NCBI GenBank assembly: GCA_008711295.1
Contig: VUYV01000047.1
Coordinates: forward strand, 3,344,581-3,408,580
Source: Anarhynchus alexandrinus
Taxonomy: Eukaryota > Chordata > Aves > Charadriiformes > Charadriidae
Reading direction: 5' to 3'
Length of the DNA stretch: 64,000 nt
Position numbers and translations under genes: made by a program. The notes under the pieces were generated by a model. The model was not told the origin of the DNA. It did not search any database and saw nothing but the letters and a program-made list of their open reading frames with translations. This document shows positions 11,394 to 23,555 of the stretch, one piece after another (position 1 is the stretch's first letter; every line of letters begins with the position of its first letter).

Positions 11394-14300
11394 CAAGGCT
11401 TGAAGGCCTTCTTTCTCCTCATTCATGTTTTTCAAGCCTATCTATGTTCCTTTTCCACCAAGGTGCCTTAAGCACAGGAAAACAGTGGGATTATTCACAC
11501 ATGCTTAAAGTTCACATATGCTTAGAGGACTCCAGTAGCTGGTGCCCTTCTGGTAACTAATATTTAAAATAGAACCGAGAAGGAAAAATGTAATTTTGAT
11601 CTGACTATACAAAGCTCAGAAAAGGGTCTATTTCTAAAGGTCCCAAATACTCCATCCTTTCCCTAAATTAAAAATTTACAGGAGGGCAAAGAAGATAAGA
11701 ACGATATCTGAGAGAGGTTTAAGGAACCATTAAACATCAGGAGCTCATGGTACAGCCCTAGAGAGCTGGCAAACTGCTGGGGCCAGGGAGAAGCCAAAAT
11801 ACACATGGATATGAGAAACAGTGTCTTCTGATGCAGAAGAACGTAATATTCAACTCAGAAGAAAATGATGTTACATATATTACATATAACACAATGTTTC
11901 AAACCACCACATGATCATAAACAAGTAGATCTGGTCTGATAAAAAACTGCTTTTATATTAAGGTTTCAAATTTGAGCCTCGTATTTGAGGGTCATAACAC
12001 CTGATCTTTACAAAAATACCCATAAACCCACTCTTTTAGAATAAATTTGAAAAAGTGTATGATAAAAAGGTTGTTTCATGTGTATGTTGCAGTGCGTTAA
12101 AGAAGAGGGAGTTGCCTGTAAGGACACCGAAGGTCCAGGGAGGAGCTGTTAAAAACCCTTTTTCCTCTCTCTTCTCTCTTCCCTAGTCCCTTTGAGTTTT
12201 CTCTATTTAGGTGTTCCTAAGTAACCCAAACACACCCAGTTTTTATTCTAGCGAAGCCTGGCTGTGTCGAGTTTAAAAGCCTGTCTGTCTTCTTCGCGAT
12301 GATCACTTCCAGATCCACCTCAAAGCTCTGCTGCACTCAATATCCCATCAAACTGCACATCAGGCATAACAACAGACAGTTTTTCTATTAATGACTTTCC
12401 TATCCAATATGTTTCGGTCATCAGCTTAAGGAGCATAACCGATATTGCAGATGAAGCCCTAACACCACTGCCATTATCAGAGGAACTTTCACTGGCTTCA
12501 GTGTGGGCACGGTTCCACCCAACACCATCTAACGATCATCCCTAAAATATGGCCAAAAAGAGGCAACAGTGAAAGAAAGTCTCTGTAAAGGAGGTGAATA
12601 CGTTTGAAGAAAACAGCTCTGCATTTTTTTATGCCATGTTAATGAGGAAACAATAAAGAGAGAGACATTGAGAAAGAGACAGAAACAGTAGGGTGTTAGA
12701 AAAGTACCTGACCATCACTGAAAAATATTTTCCCACAAAAAGACAGCGTTTGTAATTCACTTTGAAATTTTTACCCAAATTTATTGCCACTATAAAGCCG
12801 TATCCTTAGCTAATGCGAACTATTGTCATAACTGTGGATTGTGCACATTGGCATTAAGAACAGTTCAACCTCAGCTAATTATTTTTTAAAGTATCTTTAG
12901 GAAACAAGTGCTGTAGCTGAGAATCCGCGTCAAGGTAGTGAATCCAAATTGTCTATTGGCAAGTACAACTTCAGTTCTTTTTAACTTCCTTTTTGGGTTG
13001 TTTGGGTTTTTTTTTTCCTACTCATAAAAGGTCTTGTAAGCGCACAGGGAAGTAAGTGGCCAAGTACGCTGTGTGCCGGTTTAAACAGATTTCCTTATGA
13101 GTTGGATATCCTGGATAAATCTGGATTACCAAAGGATTAAAACCCTTGGGACACAGCTTAGATTCAGTACCTGGTTTACATCAAATGCTTGACATTAGTT
13201 ATGGAGAGGAATGTTTCTGTGTCATGGCCACTTCTACAAGCCAGAGCGCTGCTTGCTCCGGCTATTTGCGGGGCAGGTTTTTCTACCTGAGAAATACCAA
13301 TCAGCAATTGCTTTTTGAGGTCCCAGGCTTGTGTGCAACCTTCTTGAAAGATTCAAATTTCTGATCAAACTAACTGGGAATTTTGCCAAAATTTGAAAAC
13401 ATTTCATTTCAATCTGGACCTCATTTAAAAAAAAAGAAATGCACTTCTATTTATGGTTTTGAACTAAGAAGTCAACAACAAAGAAATAAAAAGTCAATTA
13501 TAAGTATTTCTTAAATTATATCAGGTGAGATGTTTTACCTAAGTTTCATTCTGCATTTTAAGGAGAGAATGCTTTAATTCCGTCAGGAATAAGAAAATTT
13601 AGTGGTTTTGCAAGACACTATAGGAATTATTGAAACTATGAGAATGCAACTGAATTTCATCATATTATCTGCAAGAGTATTTTCTTTCCCCTAAATTTAA
13701 ATTCCTCAGTTCTTTTATTCTAAAGTTGTTTCATTTAAAAAGTGACATTTTAAAATAAAAAAATAATTACTTTTGTGACCTAAAGATAAAAGGTATATAA
13801 ACTAGACAAGCTTTTTATCAGATTTTCCATAAAGTCATCTGTCAGGTTAAAAAAAAAAAAGAAAAGAAAGAATGCTTTAAAGTGTGTTAGTCTCTATACA
13901 GTTGGGCACACATTGTATTTCCTAGGAAAAACGAAGGTTTTCAAGCTCTTTAGAAAAGTCAGTTCACAATATTCTAGTTTTTACTGTGTGGCATCAATAT
14001 TATGCAAGAAACCACTTCCAGCGGATGGAATTTAGGTAAGTGAAAGGAGTCAGACAAGGTGTACGCAGAGCAGATGAATCCCCACTGCCCATTCTCTCTG
14101 TACAAAGAGCCATACGTATCAGCATGCAGAGAAGACCCAGCTGGGATTAACAAGGATATTGCGTGAATTCGTCTATAGCCACAAGGTTAAAGCCGTGGTT
14201 GAAAGCCGCTGCCGGAGAGCCCCTGCGAGGTGCGACCGGACTCGAGAGGAGCATATGCATTTGCATTCTATCAAACGAACACCTGATGGCAGCACGTTAT

Positions 14301-14662
14301 AGCTTCAGTGGTGCTCACAATCTCTGAGGCTATTTAAAAATAGGAGATGGTTCAGGGCTATTTAAAAATACAAGTGGCCGAGGTACGCCGTGCCCACGCT
14401 GAGCCAGCGTGCAATGCCACGCCACGGAGATGCTTTGTGCTGAGGGCACCCGATGCGCTGGGAAGGTAAAACTCCCTCCTCGTCTGGGCTCGTTCAGAGA
14501 TGATGCCCAACCGATGCGCACTCTGCTGAAGCTGCTGCCGGTGCCCAAAGTTGGGAATAGAGTATTACTGGTTTCAATGCCTTTTCCCTAAATACCAGTC
14601 TCCGATAGTACTCATCTGCAGCAGGCTTGGCCAAGCGTTCACAATGTTCTCGCTTCAGGTGA

Positions 14663-14718
14663 GTGGCTGGACTAGGTGACCTCCAGACTCCCTCTTCAAT
14701 GAGTGTTTCTAGGATCGT
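14663..14718 (+). mobile_element. Decayed CR1 retroposon 3' fragment
   Basis: The segment gtggctggactaggtgacct, followed by ccagactccctcttcaat and a degenerate …tttctaggat end, follows the CR1 3' consensus (ttggactagatgacctccagaggtcccttccaa…attctatgat), with many substitutions. Plus orientation, short, old. Confidence 0.6.
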
Positions 14719-15340
14719 TATGGTTTAGCACTATATAGGCATAAAAACTTATCACTTGGCTCCTTTCTCCAGGCAGAAAATGTAATATTTCACATTATTC
14801 TCTCATTCTCGTTGGTAGCATACAGTGCTGGTCACATCACTGTTACTCCTTTACAGGCATCTAAACACAGCAAACCATAGCAAATCCTTCCGCAAAGGGC
14901 AGCATTAATATTCACATTACTTTCAACTCAAACAGTGCTAAGCGAGTAAGTGCTGACCGCTTCTGACAATCTTGCCTCAGCATCTCTGTGGCATCACCAC
15001 ATGGTGGGTTCCTACATCCCATCCTTGACCCCTCAGCCACACACTCGACACCTGAAATTTGCACACTGGAAAATATATTCTTGGTTTGCCTGGTGCCTTA
15101 AGGTTGTCCTTAATATGTGTATTATACATATATAATCCAGAGGCTAACATTGACATGTGCTCACTGCAAGGAGCCCAGTGGCCGCTCTCACTTGGTTTCT
15201 GGGACCGTAATCATGCATTGTCTCTGATTCTGAAACAATAGTCATTTGGCTATAAGCAGCAATAATGGTTATATATACTTAAACATGCATCAACTCTGAA
15301 TTTTGCAACTGATAAGTTCCATAACATTCATATATAGTAC

Positions 15341-15402
15341 CTTAATTTCTTGCCACCATCTGCTATTTTAGCTTTTAGAAGATATCCTTCTTTCTCCACT
15401 AC
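15341..15402 (-). CDS. ARHGAP15: ARHGAP15 third coding exon (start of PH domain, residues 81-101)
   Basis: A 62-nt exon between acceptor ttcttgtag and donor gtacta. It encodes VVEKEGYLLKAKIADGGKKL plus the first two bases of an Arg codon. This is the PH domain opening: the first beta strand EGYLLKAKI, then the variable loop with GGKKLRKNW finishing in the next exon. The basic residues in this beta1-beta2 loop are where PH domains contact phosphoinositide headgroups, in line with the known phosphoinositide-dependent recruitment of ARHGAP15. The donor departs from the consensus after GT, but the split Arg codon closes correctly with exon 11108-11195. Two hairpin-forming sequences lie about 110-155 nt upstream of its acceptor (15510-15556). 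Confidence 0.94.
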
Positions 15403-15509
15403 CTACAAGAAAAAAAAATAAACATTATAACTACATCATTTATTCAGACAGATGAATCCACTTAGTACACACGTAAGAGTCTGCACGTAGCTAACCCAGT
15501 GTGGGGGTA

Positions 15510-15556
15510 TTTTATCACTAATCAGTGATAAAACTGAGATATCACTATCTCAGTTT
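15510..15556. other. Two adjacent perfect hairpins
   Basis: First hairpin: ttttatcac (15510-15518) pairs with gtgataaaa (15525-15533), loop of 6. Second: aaactgagata (15531-15541) pairs with tatctcagttt (15546-15556), loop of 4. They share three bases, so in RNA only one could form fully. They lie in the intron just upstream, in gene direction, of exon 15341-15402. Confidence 0.75.
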
Positions 15557-15959
15557 AGTCACTTTTCTTTTTTCCGTACAGTAAGTTCTTTTGAAAATTT
15601 ACAAACAATGTTTAAAGTCAATTAGTACACAGAATTAACCTTAAAATACCCCAATAATATTCTATTCATTGAATTAGAAGAAATTTATTTTAATGCAAAC
15701 ACAGTTTCTAGCTATAAGGAAAAAATGGGTTGAAAATACATTACAAGTAAATTTCATCAAGGTATCATTTCATACACCAAGTTCCATTAATAGCTACGAG
15801 GAACACACCATACTTCTGTGGAAGCCTCTTGCTGCTTATATTCTAAAAAGAGCTGCGTTTAGGGGTAACCGATGTCAGAGCAACATCAAATATCTGTGCA
15901 ACAGAAAAAGTTACATTGCCGTCATAGGTGCCACATTCTGCTTTGAGTCAGCACTAAAT

Positions 15960-16170
15960 CAAGGCTCATGCAAGATGCTAAAAGGCATCACGCTTTTAAG
16001 TGGTGCTGTCTTTCGGATGAGCTCCGGTATCGAGGCGTTCACCCCTCACAGCCCTTTAAAGGTCACACTTCATTGGAGTGTGCGCATCCACGTCCAGGGA
16101 GAACTTGTCTTCAAGTTTCCGGCTGAACTAAATGATCTCATAGTACGGTGCAGAAAACCAAATTGAGCGG
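15960..16170 (+). repeat. Ancient L2/SINE-like 3' tail
   Basis: The words gtgctgtctttcggatgag, then ttaaaggtcacacttcattg and ccacgtccaggga fit the tail shared by old L2-type LINEs and tRNA-SINEs of non-mammalian vertebrates (…gctgtctttcggatgagacgttaaaccgaggtcc…ttaaagatcccatggcac…gtgtcctggccaaa). Substitutions are heavy. Plus orientation. Confidence 0.5.
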
Positions 16171-19170
16171 GTCTGTCAATTCTCGACATACAATCTGAAA
16201 CTGAAATTATAAACAAGGGAAAGCACAGCTGTGTTGCGCGTTTTCCAAAATACACCCTGAAAAGGCAAACCCTGAAAAGGCAAAGCCCTTAGCAGTTACC
16301 TATACGAAGCAGTATGTGATGTTAGCAACCTGATATCACCTTGGTAGATCCCTTACTCTGCCGCTGCTCTTACTGAAACCTGGTCCCTTTTCTGCGGTGT
16401 CAGGACAGGCTAAGGACTCTGCTGGCTCCCACCCTGCTTGCAGAGTATCAAGGTTGCACTTGAGTTTGAGGATATCAGAAGCGAGCCATAGGCTCGGTCG
16501 TTTGTTTTCATTTCTCCCTCTTGATTTGTGCTCCTCTACAGCTCTGAACACATTTTCCTTAAGCCAGAGGCCCCCGCAGATACTTGGTTCTCTATGATCT
16601 GCTGAGACACCCCTTGTATAGCTGTGATATACAATTTGGGATAGGGCTATTTTTTGGCTATTTAAATTTATATTTAAAAATTAAAACCCAAAGAAAATAG
16701 GAAGACTGGTCTTCAGCCAAACCCATCGACCTGCCTTCTCGTCAGATCTTATTAACTACCTATGTTCCAGCTGTGTCACTAATGGGAAAAGAAGCAAAAC
16801 TGTGATTCAGAGTGGGTTTGTTTTCCCTTTCAAACACCACCGATTCTGTACCTGACCAGGATACTGTAACTCCACCAGACCTTTACAGCAAATTGTGTCA
16901 CGAGGTGATTTTGTAACAATTTCAATAGAATTTTGCTCTCTGCAAAGCAATTAAATAGCAATAATACATGTTTTAACAGGCAACACAAGAATTTTTAAAT
17001 CAAACATATCTGTTATTTTGATTATACAAAATATCACATTATTAACTGTAATATAATTAACTATTTCCTTAGATTTTGTCTGTTGCGGGTATACAACATA
17101 ATGAAATATACACTGTGTACATATCTGCTTGCACCTATGAAAAGGTCTGCGGACAATGATTTAGGTGACATTCTCAAATGGGTACATGAAGATTAGTGTG
17201 TGCATTTTCTATAATTTGTACTTATCTCATGCAAATTCCTGTCATGCATATGATTGCCATAGAAAACCCAGAGAGAAAGTATGTAGGGATTATTGTGCAG
17301 AGTCATGTCACTATTTATCTAGTGATGGATGGGTGAACTATTAGAGCTAAAATAAGACTTAATCCCCATCTCCACCTACTTTTTTTTTTTTTTCTTAAAT
17401 CAAACTTCCTTTACATCTTTCGATATTTTTCTTCCCCTTCTAACCCTTCATTTTTGTAGCATAAAACTTCTGGTGCTTGGCCAGGGCCAGAGATGCCAAA
17501 TAACATATGAGAAAGGTTATTCTTTTTAATATTTCTATCCATCTGGAAACAGAAATTGGGAGGAGCATTGGCCAACCATTCAAGCTGTTGATTGCTTCTC
17601 TGAATCAGACCCAAAATCTCATGCTTTCAAAGTTTACCAACCACCCTTCCCAAACTGTTATTTTAACCAATCCAAAACTGAAGGCAAATGCGATTTTCAA
17701 CATCAGATCTGAATCACCTCTGTTCTCACGTTTGGGGAAGTTAAAAATTGGATGTGCTTCCAGCTGAAAATGTTGCTGCTCAGTCATATTTTCCTTATAA
17801 TTGTCTTGAGCTAGGATATCAAATCCACTAACAAATGTTGGGCATATAAAATATCCTGATTTAAATTACATAGCTCATATCCGCCATTTGTTTTAAATTA
17901 AATGTCTCAGAATTAAACAGCTCAAAAATAAAAGGTCTTCAGTTAATATGAGACCTCTCAGTGCTGAGCAAAGTAACTTTCACATATATTGCTTTAATTG
18001 AATTAGTACAGGCCCTGTTTTTAAAAAAAAAATTAGCATGGTCTTCATTAATTGATAACATGCGCAGTTTTCTCTGTAATTAATATAAAGGCCATTTACG
18101 GAATTACAAAACATCTTTACCACAAAGACAAATAAAAAGAATTCTAGGATGACCCCAATATTTTTATAACCTCTGTTTGGGGTGCTTTATTCCCCTTGTT
18201 TAACATCTGTTAATATCCCTTATTCTGTTCTAGTTGTTTTCAAGAAAAAACTTCCAAGACAGTTCAGGATCAATTTACGATACTTCTGCAACTGGATGAT
18301 ATTAGATTAAGAAGAATACCAAATATATCCTTATATATCCTTATGATATGCTCTGTTGTTTCTGTCTCAATAAATATCATCATATGTTGTTAAGCTGCTG
18401 CCCTTCCTGCACCTTTTCAACATACGGAACTGTGAGAAAATGACCCAAAATGCCCTGAAGAATTAGCAAAGAAATAAGAAAATTGAATTATTATGTGGGG
18501 CTTCGTGATTGTTGGGTTTTTGTCTCCTTTTTTAGAAAAATATTAAAGATGAGAGTATGTATGTGTAAATATTTGAGTTTCTAAATAATAATTTAGAAAG
18601 ACTCATGATCTAGCAGTATTAGAAAATATAAGGAAAAGTAATTATCACTATATCACAGATAGACTCTATAATTTTCCTAATTAGAAGAATTCAAAGTTTC
18701 TGAAACTACCTATTCCTGAAAAATTTGTGTAGGTACCACATTTCTTTCCGATACCAACATTTCTTTCATGATTCTGTATTTGCATATTCATTTTCTTTTA
18801 ATAGAAAAACCTCTATGCTTCTCATTCCCCCTAGATTCTTTTAATGTCAAGGAATTTTTTTTAAATTTTGTGATCAATTTTATTTATAAAAATTGATCTT
18901 AATGTTAAAAACACCTTAATATGGGCAAAGACAGGACAAAGACATGGTCGCATACGTCCAAATTAACAGCAAAGTCAAGCTACATGAATTGCTTTGTACC
19001 TTCTAAAATTATTCTTTTTATTGATTAATCAAACTCCCCTGAATCCCTTAACATCTTGAAGCATCCAATACCTCATGTATTTATTCTTTAATAAAGCATG
19101 TGTAACATTTATATTATAAACATTTAAAATAACAAGAGCGATTTATCAGCTCTGCAGAGCAATTGCTTAC

Positions 19171-19245
19171 CGTGTGGTCCTGCGTACTAATGATGTCTGC
19201 AAGCGTTAAGTTATGTTGGGAATGATTTCTTCTATGACGATTTAC
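19171..19245 (-). CDS. ARHGAP15: ARHGAP15 second coding exon (residues 56-80)
   Basis: A 75-nt exon, phase 0 at both ends, between acceptor tttattttag and donor gtaagc. It encodes 25 residues: VNRHRRNHSQHNLTL, then ADIISTQDHT. The RHRRNHSQH core is the family signature and joins cleanly to …KITEP of the previous exon. The following segment differs from the mammalian linker and appears about two residues longer, so this part of the N-terminal tail seems to evolve quickly. The role is a basic, probably disordered linker leading into the PH domain. Basic residues just before a PH domain could add membrane affinity, but that is inference. Confidence 0.93.
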
Positions 19246-19590
19246 CTAAAATAAAAAAAAAATATATTCAAGGATTTAAATTCAGAGAGGATTCATATAC
19301 ATACAAGTTGAGACGGACCAACAAATTTAATTACTGGGTATGCACAGCATGCATTAGATGGAGTTTTGGAAACCTGGTTTCTTTCATTTCTGCATTTCTG
19401 TGAAAACTGGTGCTCCTCTGAGCTCTGCGTATTTGAAATGTACAGCTACCAAACTCTAAATATCTCTGGTAAAAATGTGTTTCTTTGTGATGTCACATTG
19501 GCAAATTTACCTAAAAATTAACCAACTGCTAATAATAATTTTAATTTATGACTTTTCCATCAGGAATCTCAAAAATGATTTAACTGGTTA

Positions 19591-19672
19591 GGTGCTCCTA
19601 AACCCATTTTACAGAAATGTGAAAGATGCTAATTATAACCTCAAGGCCACAAGGCAAGTCAATGAAGAAACT
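19591..19672 (+). repeat. Possible MIR/L2-related fragment
   Basis: The words aacccattttacagaaatg and ctcaaggccacaaggcaagt resemble the 3' half of MIR/L2 elements (…cccattttacagatgaggaaactgag…aaggtcacacagc…). Short and diverged. Confidence 0.35.
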
Positions 19673-20008
19673 AGAAAATAATTGGGAACAAGCGCATCAT
19701 ATATCTGATATGCTTAAACGGCTTTAAAGGCTATTTCTGAAATCTCCGTGACTGGAAGGCTACAGCAATACTGGACTCCGATTCTAAAACTGTTCCCAAG
19801 TACTGAGTCCTTGATTTCCTCCAGTTCCCTCTTTTCTAGGGGGAAGCCAGTATAACCATGTGTGACTTAGCTCTGCACAATTCTTGCATTATACCAGAAA
19901 TTATTAAGACTAAATAAAAGTTTCATCACAAATCAAGCATTTGGCAGAGCTCAATAGCATTTTACTTCCTTATAAATTCACAAAAAAAGAACAGGTCACC
20001 CAAAAACA

Positions 20009-20044
20009 TGTGTGTGTATATATACGTGTATATATATATATATA
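20009..20044. repeat. TG/TA microsatellite
   Basis: An alternating purine-pyrimidine tract: tgtgtgtata, then tatacgtg, then a run of TA. Likely length-variable. Confidence 0.95.
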
Positions 20045-21094
20045 AAAAATCCCAACCTTTTACTCTTTAAATTCAAAGTCAATCAATAATAATATAATTT
20101 GGAGTTGTGATCCTGTAAAATTCAGTGATTATCTCCTCTTTTAACTGAAGTCAAAAAGCAAACAACAAAATATAGTCTCAACTAGTTTCCACTGTATTCA
20201 TCATAATGCATTCTCTTTTTCCCTATTAAAGCAGAGTTAACCAGAAGTCATAATGTATTCTGTTTATATTCAAGTGTCTGAATATAGAAAATGTTCTTAA
20301 TTAATCCAGAGGGCCACGCTCAAAAAACAGTTAAACATATTATGATCCCATATTTTTTCTCCACACATTGCTTTCATGTTTATTTGTAAGCACTAACATT
20401 TTTAAGCCTTGAAATCTATATCCTAGATATTGCTCTACTCTCCTAGTCAGAGCTAATGAGCTTAATGAATTACCAGTTCTAAATTTAATACAAACATTTC
20501 AAAGAAAGAGATAAAACATTCTTCACAATTCAAAAGTTTCTCTGACCTATTTATGAAGAATATCACTTAACAATTTCATTAAGGGTGAGTAACAGCTGGT
20601 GACATGGCTGTGTCCTAAAGTGTTTTTCTCTCTTAATATTCTGCATCTTAAGCAATCGAGCTTTCATAAGAAATACTTTAGTTAGTGGCAGTCCCTCCTT
20701 TGGGGAGAAAAAAAATGTCAGACCACATTTTCTGTATTTTGCAATCTTGTTTTCAGGAGTGTCATGTTCCTGTTTTATTAGCATGTAGGGTAAACAAGAA
20801 TGATTTGCTGATGCTATTGAGAGAACTTCTAAGATTACAGTCTTTCTATTTAGATTTTGGATGGAACTTAATATTAATGCAGGCAGAGGCATGTATATAA
20901 ATTCAAAATAAATTAATGCAATTTATCTTTTCCTTTATCTTTACTCTTCAACAGCTCTGAAGGTTCTATGGTGCTCAAGACATATAGCTAAACTATTCAG
21001 GTCTAGATCACAGAATGTCTTTCTTACCCAGATCCCCCATTCTAATTATTCCTTAACGTACAACAGAGCATATTGCCCAGCGAAGCTTTCTAAA

Positions 21095-21307
21095 TTACAT
21101 TCTTCCCTCATCCAAATTAAATAACAAGACACACCGCCACTCCCCAGCATCTATTTTAACATTCAGCTGCTCTCTCCAGGAATCATACGTGTCTGTTGGG
21201 GGCCCTATATGCAACTTTGTGAAGTGTACGGCACCGATCAGAGCTTTCGGTCTGGTCTTTGGTTCAGCGATCAGAGCCTTAGCGACAGAAACGCTCACAT
21301 TGGACAC
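21095..21307 (-). other. Unrecognised 70-codon open frame in intron
   Basis: Minus strand. The frame reads MSNVSVSVAKALIAEPKT, then a middle part with GAVHFTKLHIGPPTDT and an end with EWRCVLLFNLDEGRM. An acceptor-like tctttttag (minus) ends at 21312-21313, but no good donor follows inside the frame. The segment 21180-21300 keeps about eight CpGs in an AT-rich surround and contains a duplicated gatcagagc (about 21237 and 21270). I do not recognise the product; it may be a relic of a mobile element or chance. Confidence 0.2.
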
Positions 21308-23491
21308 ACGCTAAAAAGAACATATCAGAAGCACTAAATCCATCCACAACCAAACCAAGAAAGGAGATAGTAAAAAGTACTGTTTCAGTAGTACTAGCAT
21401 ATTATTAGTGGTAGCGTAATAAAAAGACAATAGTAAGATTTCCAAGAAATATGAAAAGAGAAAAAGAATATTAAATTCCAGTTATAGATGATATTATGTG
21501 CTTCAAAATCCCTTCGCTCTATGCAAAGCAGAAATATTAAGGAAAACTGCGTGTGTAGAAGGAGAAAGAATACACCTACCTGATCATTAAGGTGATACTT
21601 TTGCTAAAAAGTTGTTTCTCTTATAGGGCAAAAATAAAAGAAATTACACTATTTTGTACACCAGCAATGAGCGATCTCATGTAAGAAAGTCCGGAAGCTC
21701 CAAAGTCTGAATCTAGTTACAGAAATACAACCAAAATCCACAGCTATGTAAGCCAAGATCAAACTCTTCTGGAAAAACACCCCAAATATTTGGCTTACAA
21801 ATGGAATTAATGGAAACTTCAACAAAAATCTTACTCATTTCTACCAGCCTCTTGATTTAGGAATGGAACATTTTTAGAACGGAATCAAAACAGCTTGAAA
21901 AAACTCAGCAACAACAGAGGCAATATTAGACTGGTGAGACTGATTTTCATAAGACTGATTTTATAAAATTCCAGCAGGCCTTATACAAATTTGGTCTTAA
22001 ATATATTTTATAAATACTGCTGAATGAGTTAGTCGTATCACTTCTTTTGCGATACATTCTGTTCAGTGCTAAAATGTTCTTAGCAGGAGAACTGGGTGAC
22101 AGTAGTCAACACACCCATCTTTCAATATACTCACAATTTTCAGCGGTGTACCAGAATATTCAAAGGGAAGTGCAGGCTCAATTATTTTCATTCTTTCATT
22201 CAGTGTTTAATAGACAGAACATAAAGGAGATGTTTTGAGATTATTTTCTCCATCGTGCCATTCGATCACCCTAATAAACTGAAGAAAAACCTAAATAATA
22301 TCTGTCACAAGTCCTCTACCTCACCTCCCAGGGTATGATGAAAGGCAGAGATTTACAGAAGTTCGTGAGATCCTTTTTTGGGAAAGGCAGCTCATCAGCA
22401 GTTTTCTGATTTGATGAACATTCTTCAGTCAGCAACAATGTCACCTGCAGCATTAAAAATCCACTCTGCGAGCGCTTGCAAGTCTGTGGGCAAGTCTGGT
22501 TTTGTTAAATTCAGCCTCGGCAGCCCCCCCCCTTCCCTTAGCTAAAGGGTATCCATCTCCTACCAGAGTTATTCCAGCATCTAAGCACTAATCCGTCATC
22601 ATCCTTTCTACAAAGACAAAGCCTCCGTTACATATGCCTGGTGTCCCAGCGTGAAGGGACAACCATCTGACAACTGCTGTTTTAACATTGATGAAGTAAA
22701 ATACAATAACCTGATGTTTAATCTCATTTCTTTCTGTGTTCCCATTTGTTCTTTAAATTCCCCTTCTTTTTTTTTTTGTGGGAATTCATTACGACTAACT
22801 CATCGCTAGTCTCTTCAAATAGCGTGGCGTTGATTTAGAAAGAGACTTGGAGGACTGATTTGGATTTTATTTCCCATTACAAGCATATTTCTGACCTAAT
22901 TCATCTAGTCAACGAGAAGCAGCATACTTCTTTTTGATTTCAACCAAACCTAACAAAACGAACTAGCGTTCCTCAAAAGGCCCAGACAGGCTGCTCTAGT
23001 GCAAAGTACAGCAAATAAATTATTTCCTGAAACGTCATTCTTAATTCACTTGTATCCCTCAACAATTAAGATAATTCTAAGACACTTCTAAGTGGTTTCC
23101 AAGATAATCAAGTTATTCACCACAAGTTATTTACCCACAAAAGTCACCTACAAGTAGCCTGGGAAAACCACAGTTTCTTCAAACAAGCGGCACCTCGTGC
23201 TGCAGAGCTCTGCTTTGGATGGGAAACCCTGGGATGACACCTACCTGCTGTTTTCTCCATTAATCACTGTACTGCTCCACCAAGGAGAAGGTTCTCGTGG
23301 AGGCTTTGTTAGATTTCTACCAAAAATATTGTCACACTGTTCATGCTTTGACCTTTCTTTTTAGGAGTTTAACTATTGTTTTGTTTCACCCTACCCACAC
23401 TGCAATCATGTACGTGGAGATTCCTTTATAAACACCCAAAACAGAGAGAAAGCCCCCACTGTTGAACCCCTACTACTGCATGTTGCTCTGC

Positions 23492-23555
23492 TCTGGACCT
23501 GATCCAGCAAAGCACTCTGCAATGGGCTTAAGTGTTTTGCTGGGTCAGGGCCAGA
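23492..23555. mobile_element. Short palindromic (fold-back) repeat element
   Basis: A 25-bp left arm (23492-23516, tctggacctgatccagcaaa…) and right arm (23531-23555) are inverted copies matching at 22 of 25 positions around a 14-base centre, ctgcaatgggctta. The core ggcctgatccagcaaagcact belongs to an abundant old non-autonomous repeat class in birds, crocodiles and turtles, often with gaagtcaatggg in the middle. Confidence 0.65.

Larger units (their letters stand above)
11196..15340 (-). other. ARHGAP15: ARHGAP15 intron interrupting codon 101
   Basis: About 4.1 kb. It contains an ancient palindromic fragment (11353-11393) and a decayed CR1 end (14663-14718). The part 14160-14560 is somewhat richer in CpG and includes a duplicated gctatttaaaaata at about 14330 and 14359. 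No further exon is recognisable. Confidence 0.8.
15403..19170 (-). other. ARHGAP15: ARHGAP15 intron between residues 80 and 81
   Basis: About 3.8 kb. It holds the paired hairpins at 15510-15556 and an old L2/SINE-like tail at 15960-16170. A 10-bp-arm hairpin gatcaatttt/aaaattgatc (872-881 and 889-898 of the 18 kb block) lies about 270 bp downstream of the 19171 donor in gene direction. Poly-T run at 17382-17393. The 157-codon frame 15693-16166 overlaps the old repeat and is not a gene. Confidence 0.8.

Noticed and set aside
15693..16166. 157-codon plus-strand frame
   Set aside because: Its second half is the old L2/SINE-like tail; no domain or conserved motif is visible.
18872..18898. 10-bp-arm hairpin gatcaatttt/aaaattgatc
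   Set aside because: AT-rich arms of this length are expected by chance in tens of kilobases of AT-rich DNA; no context suggests a function.
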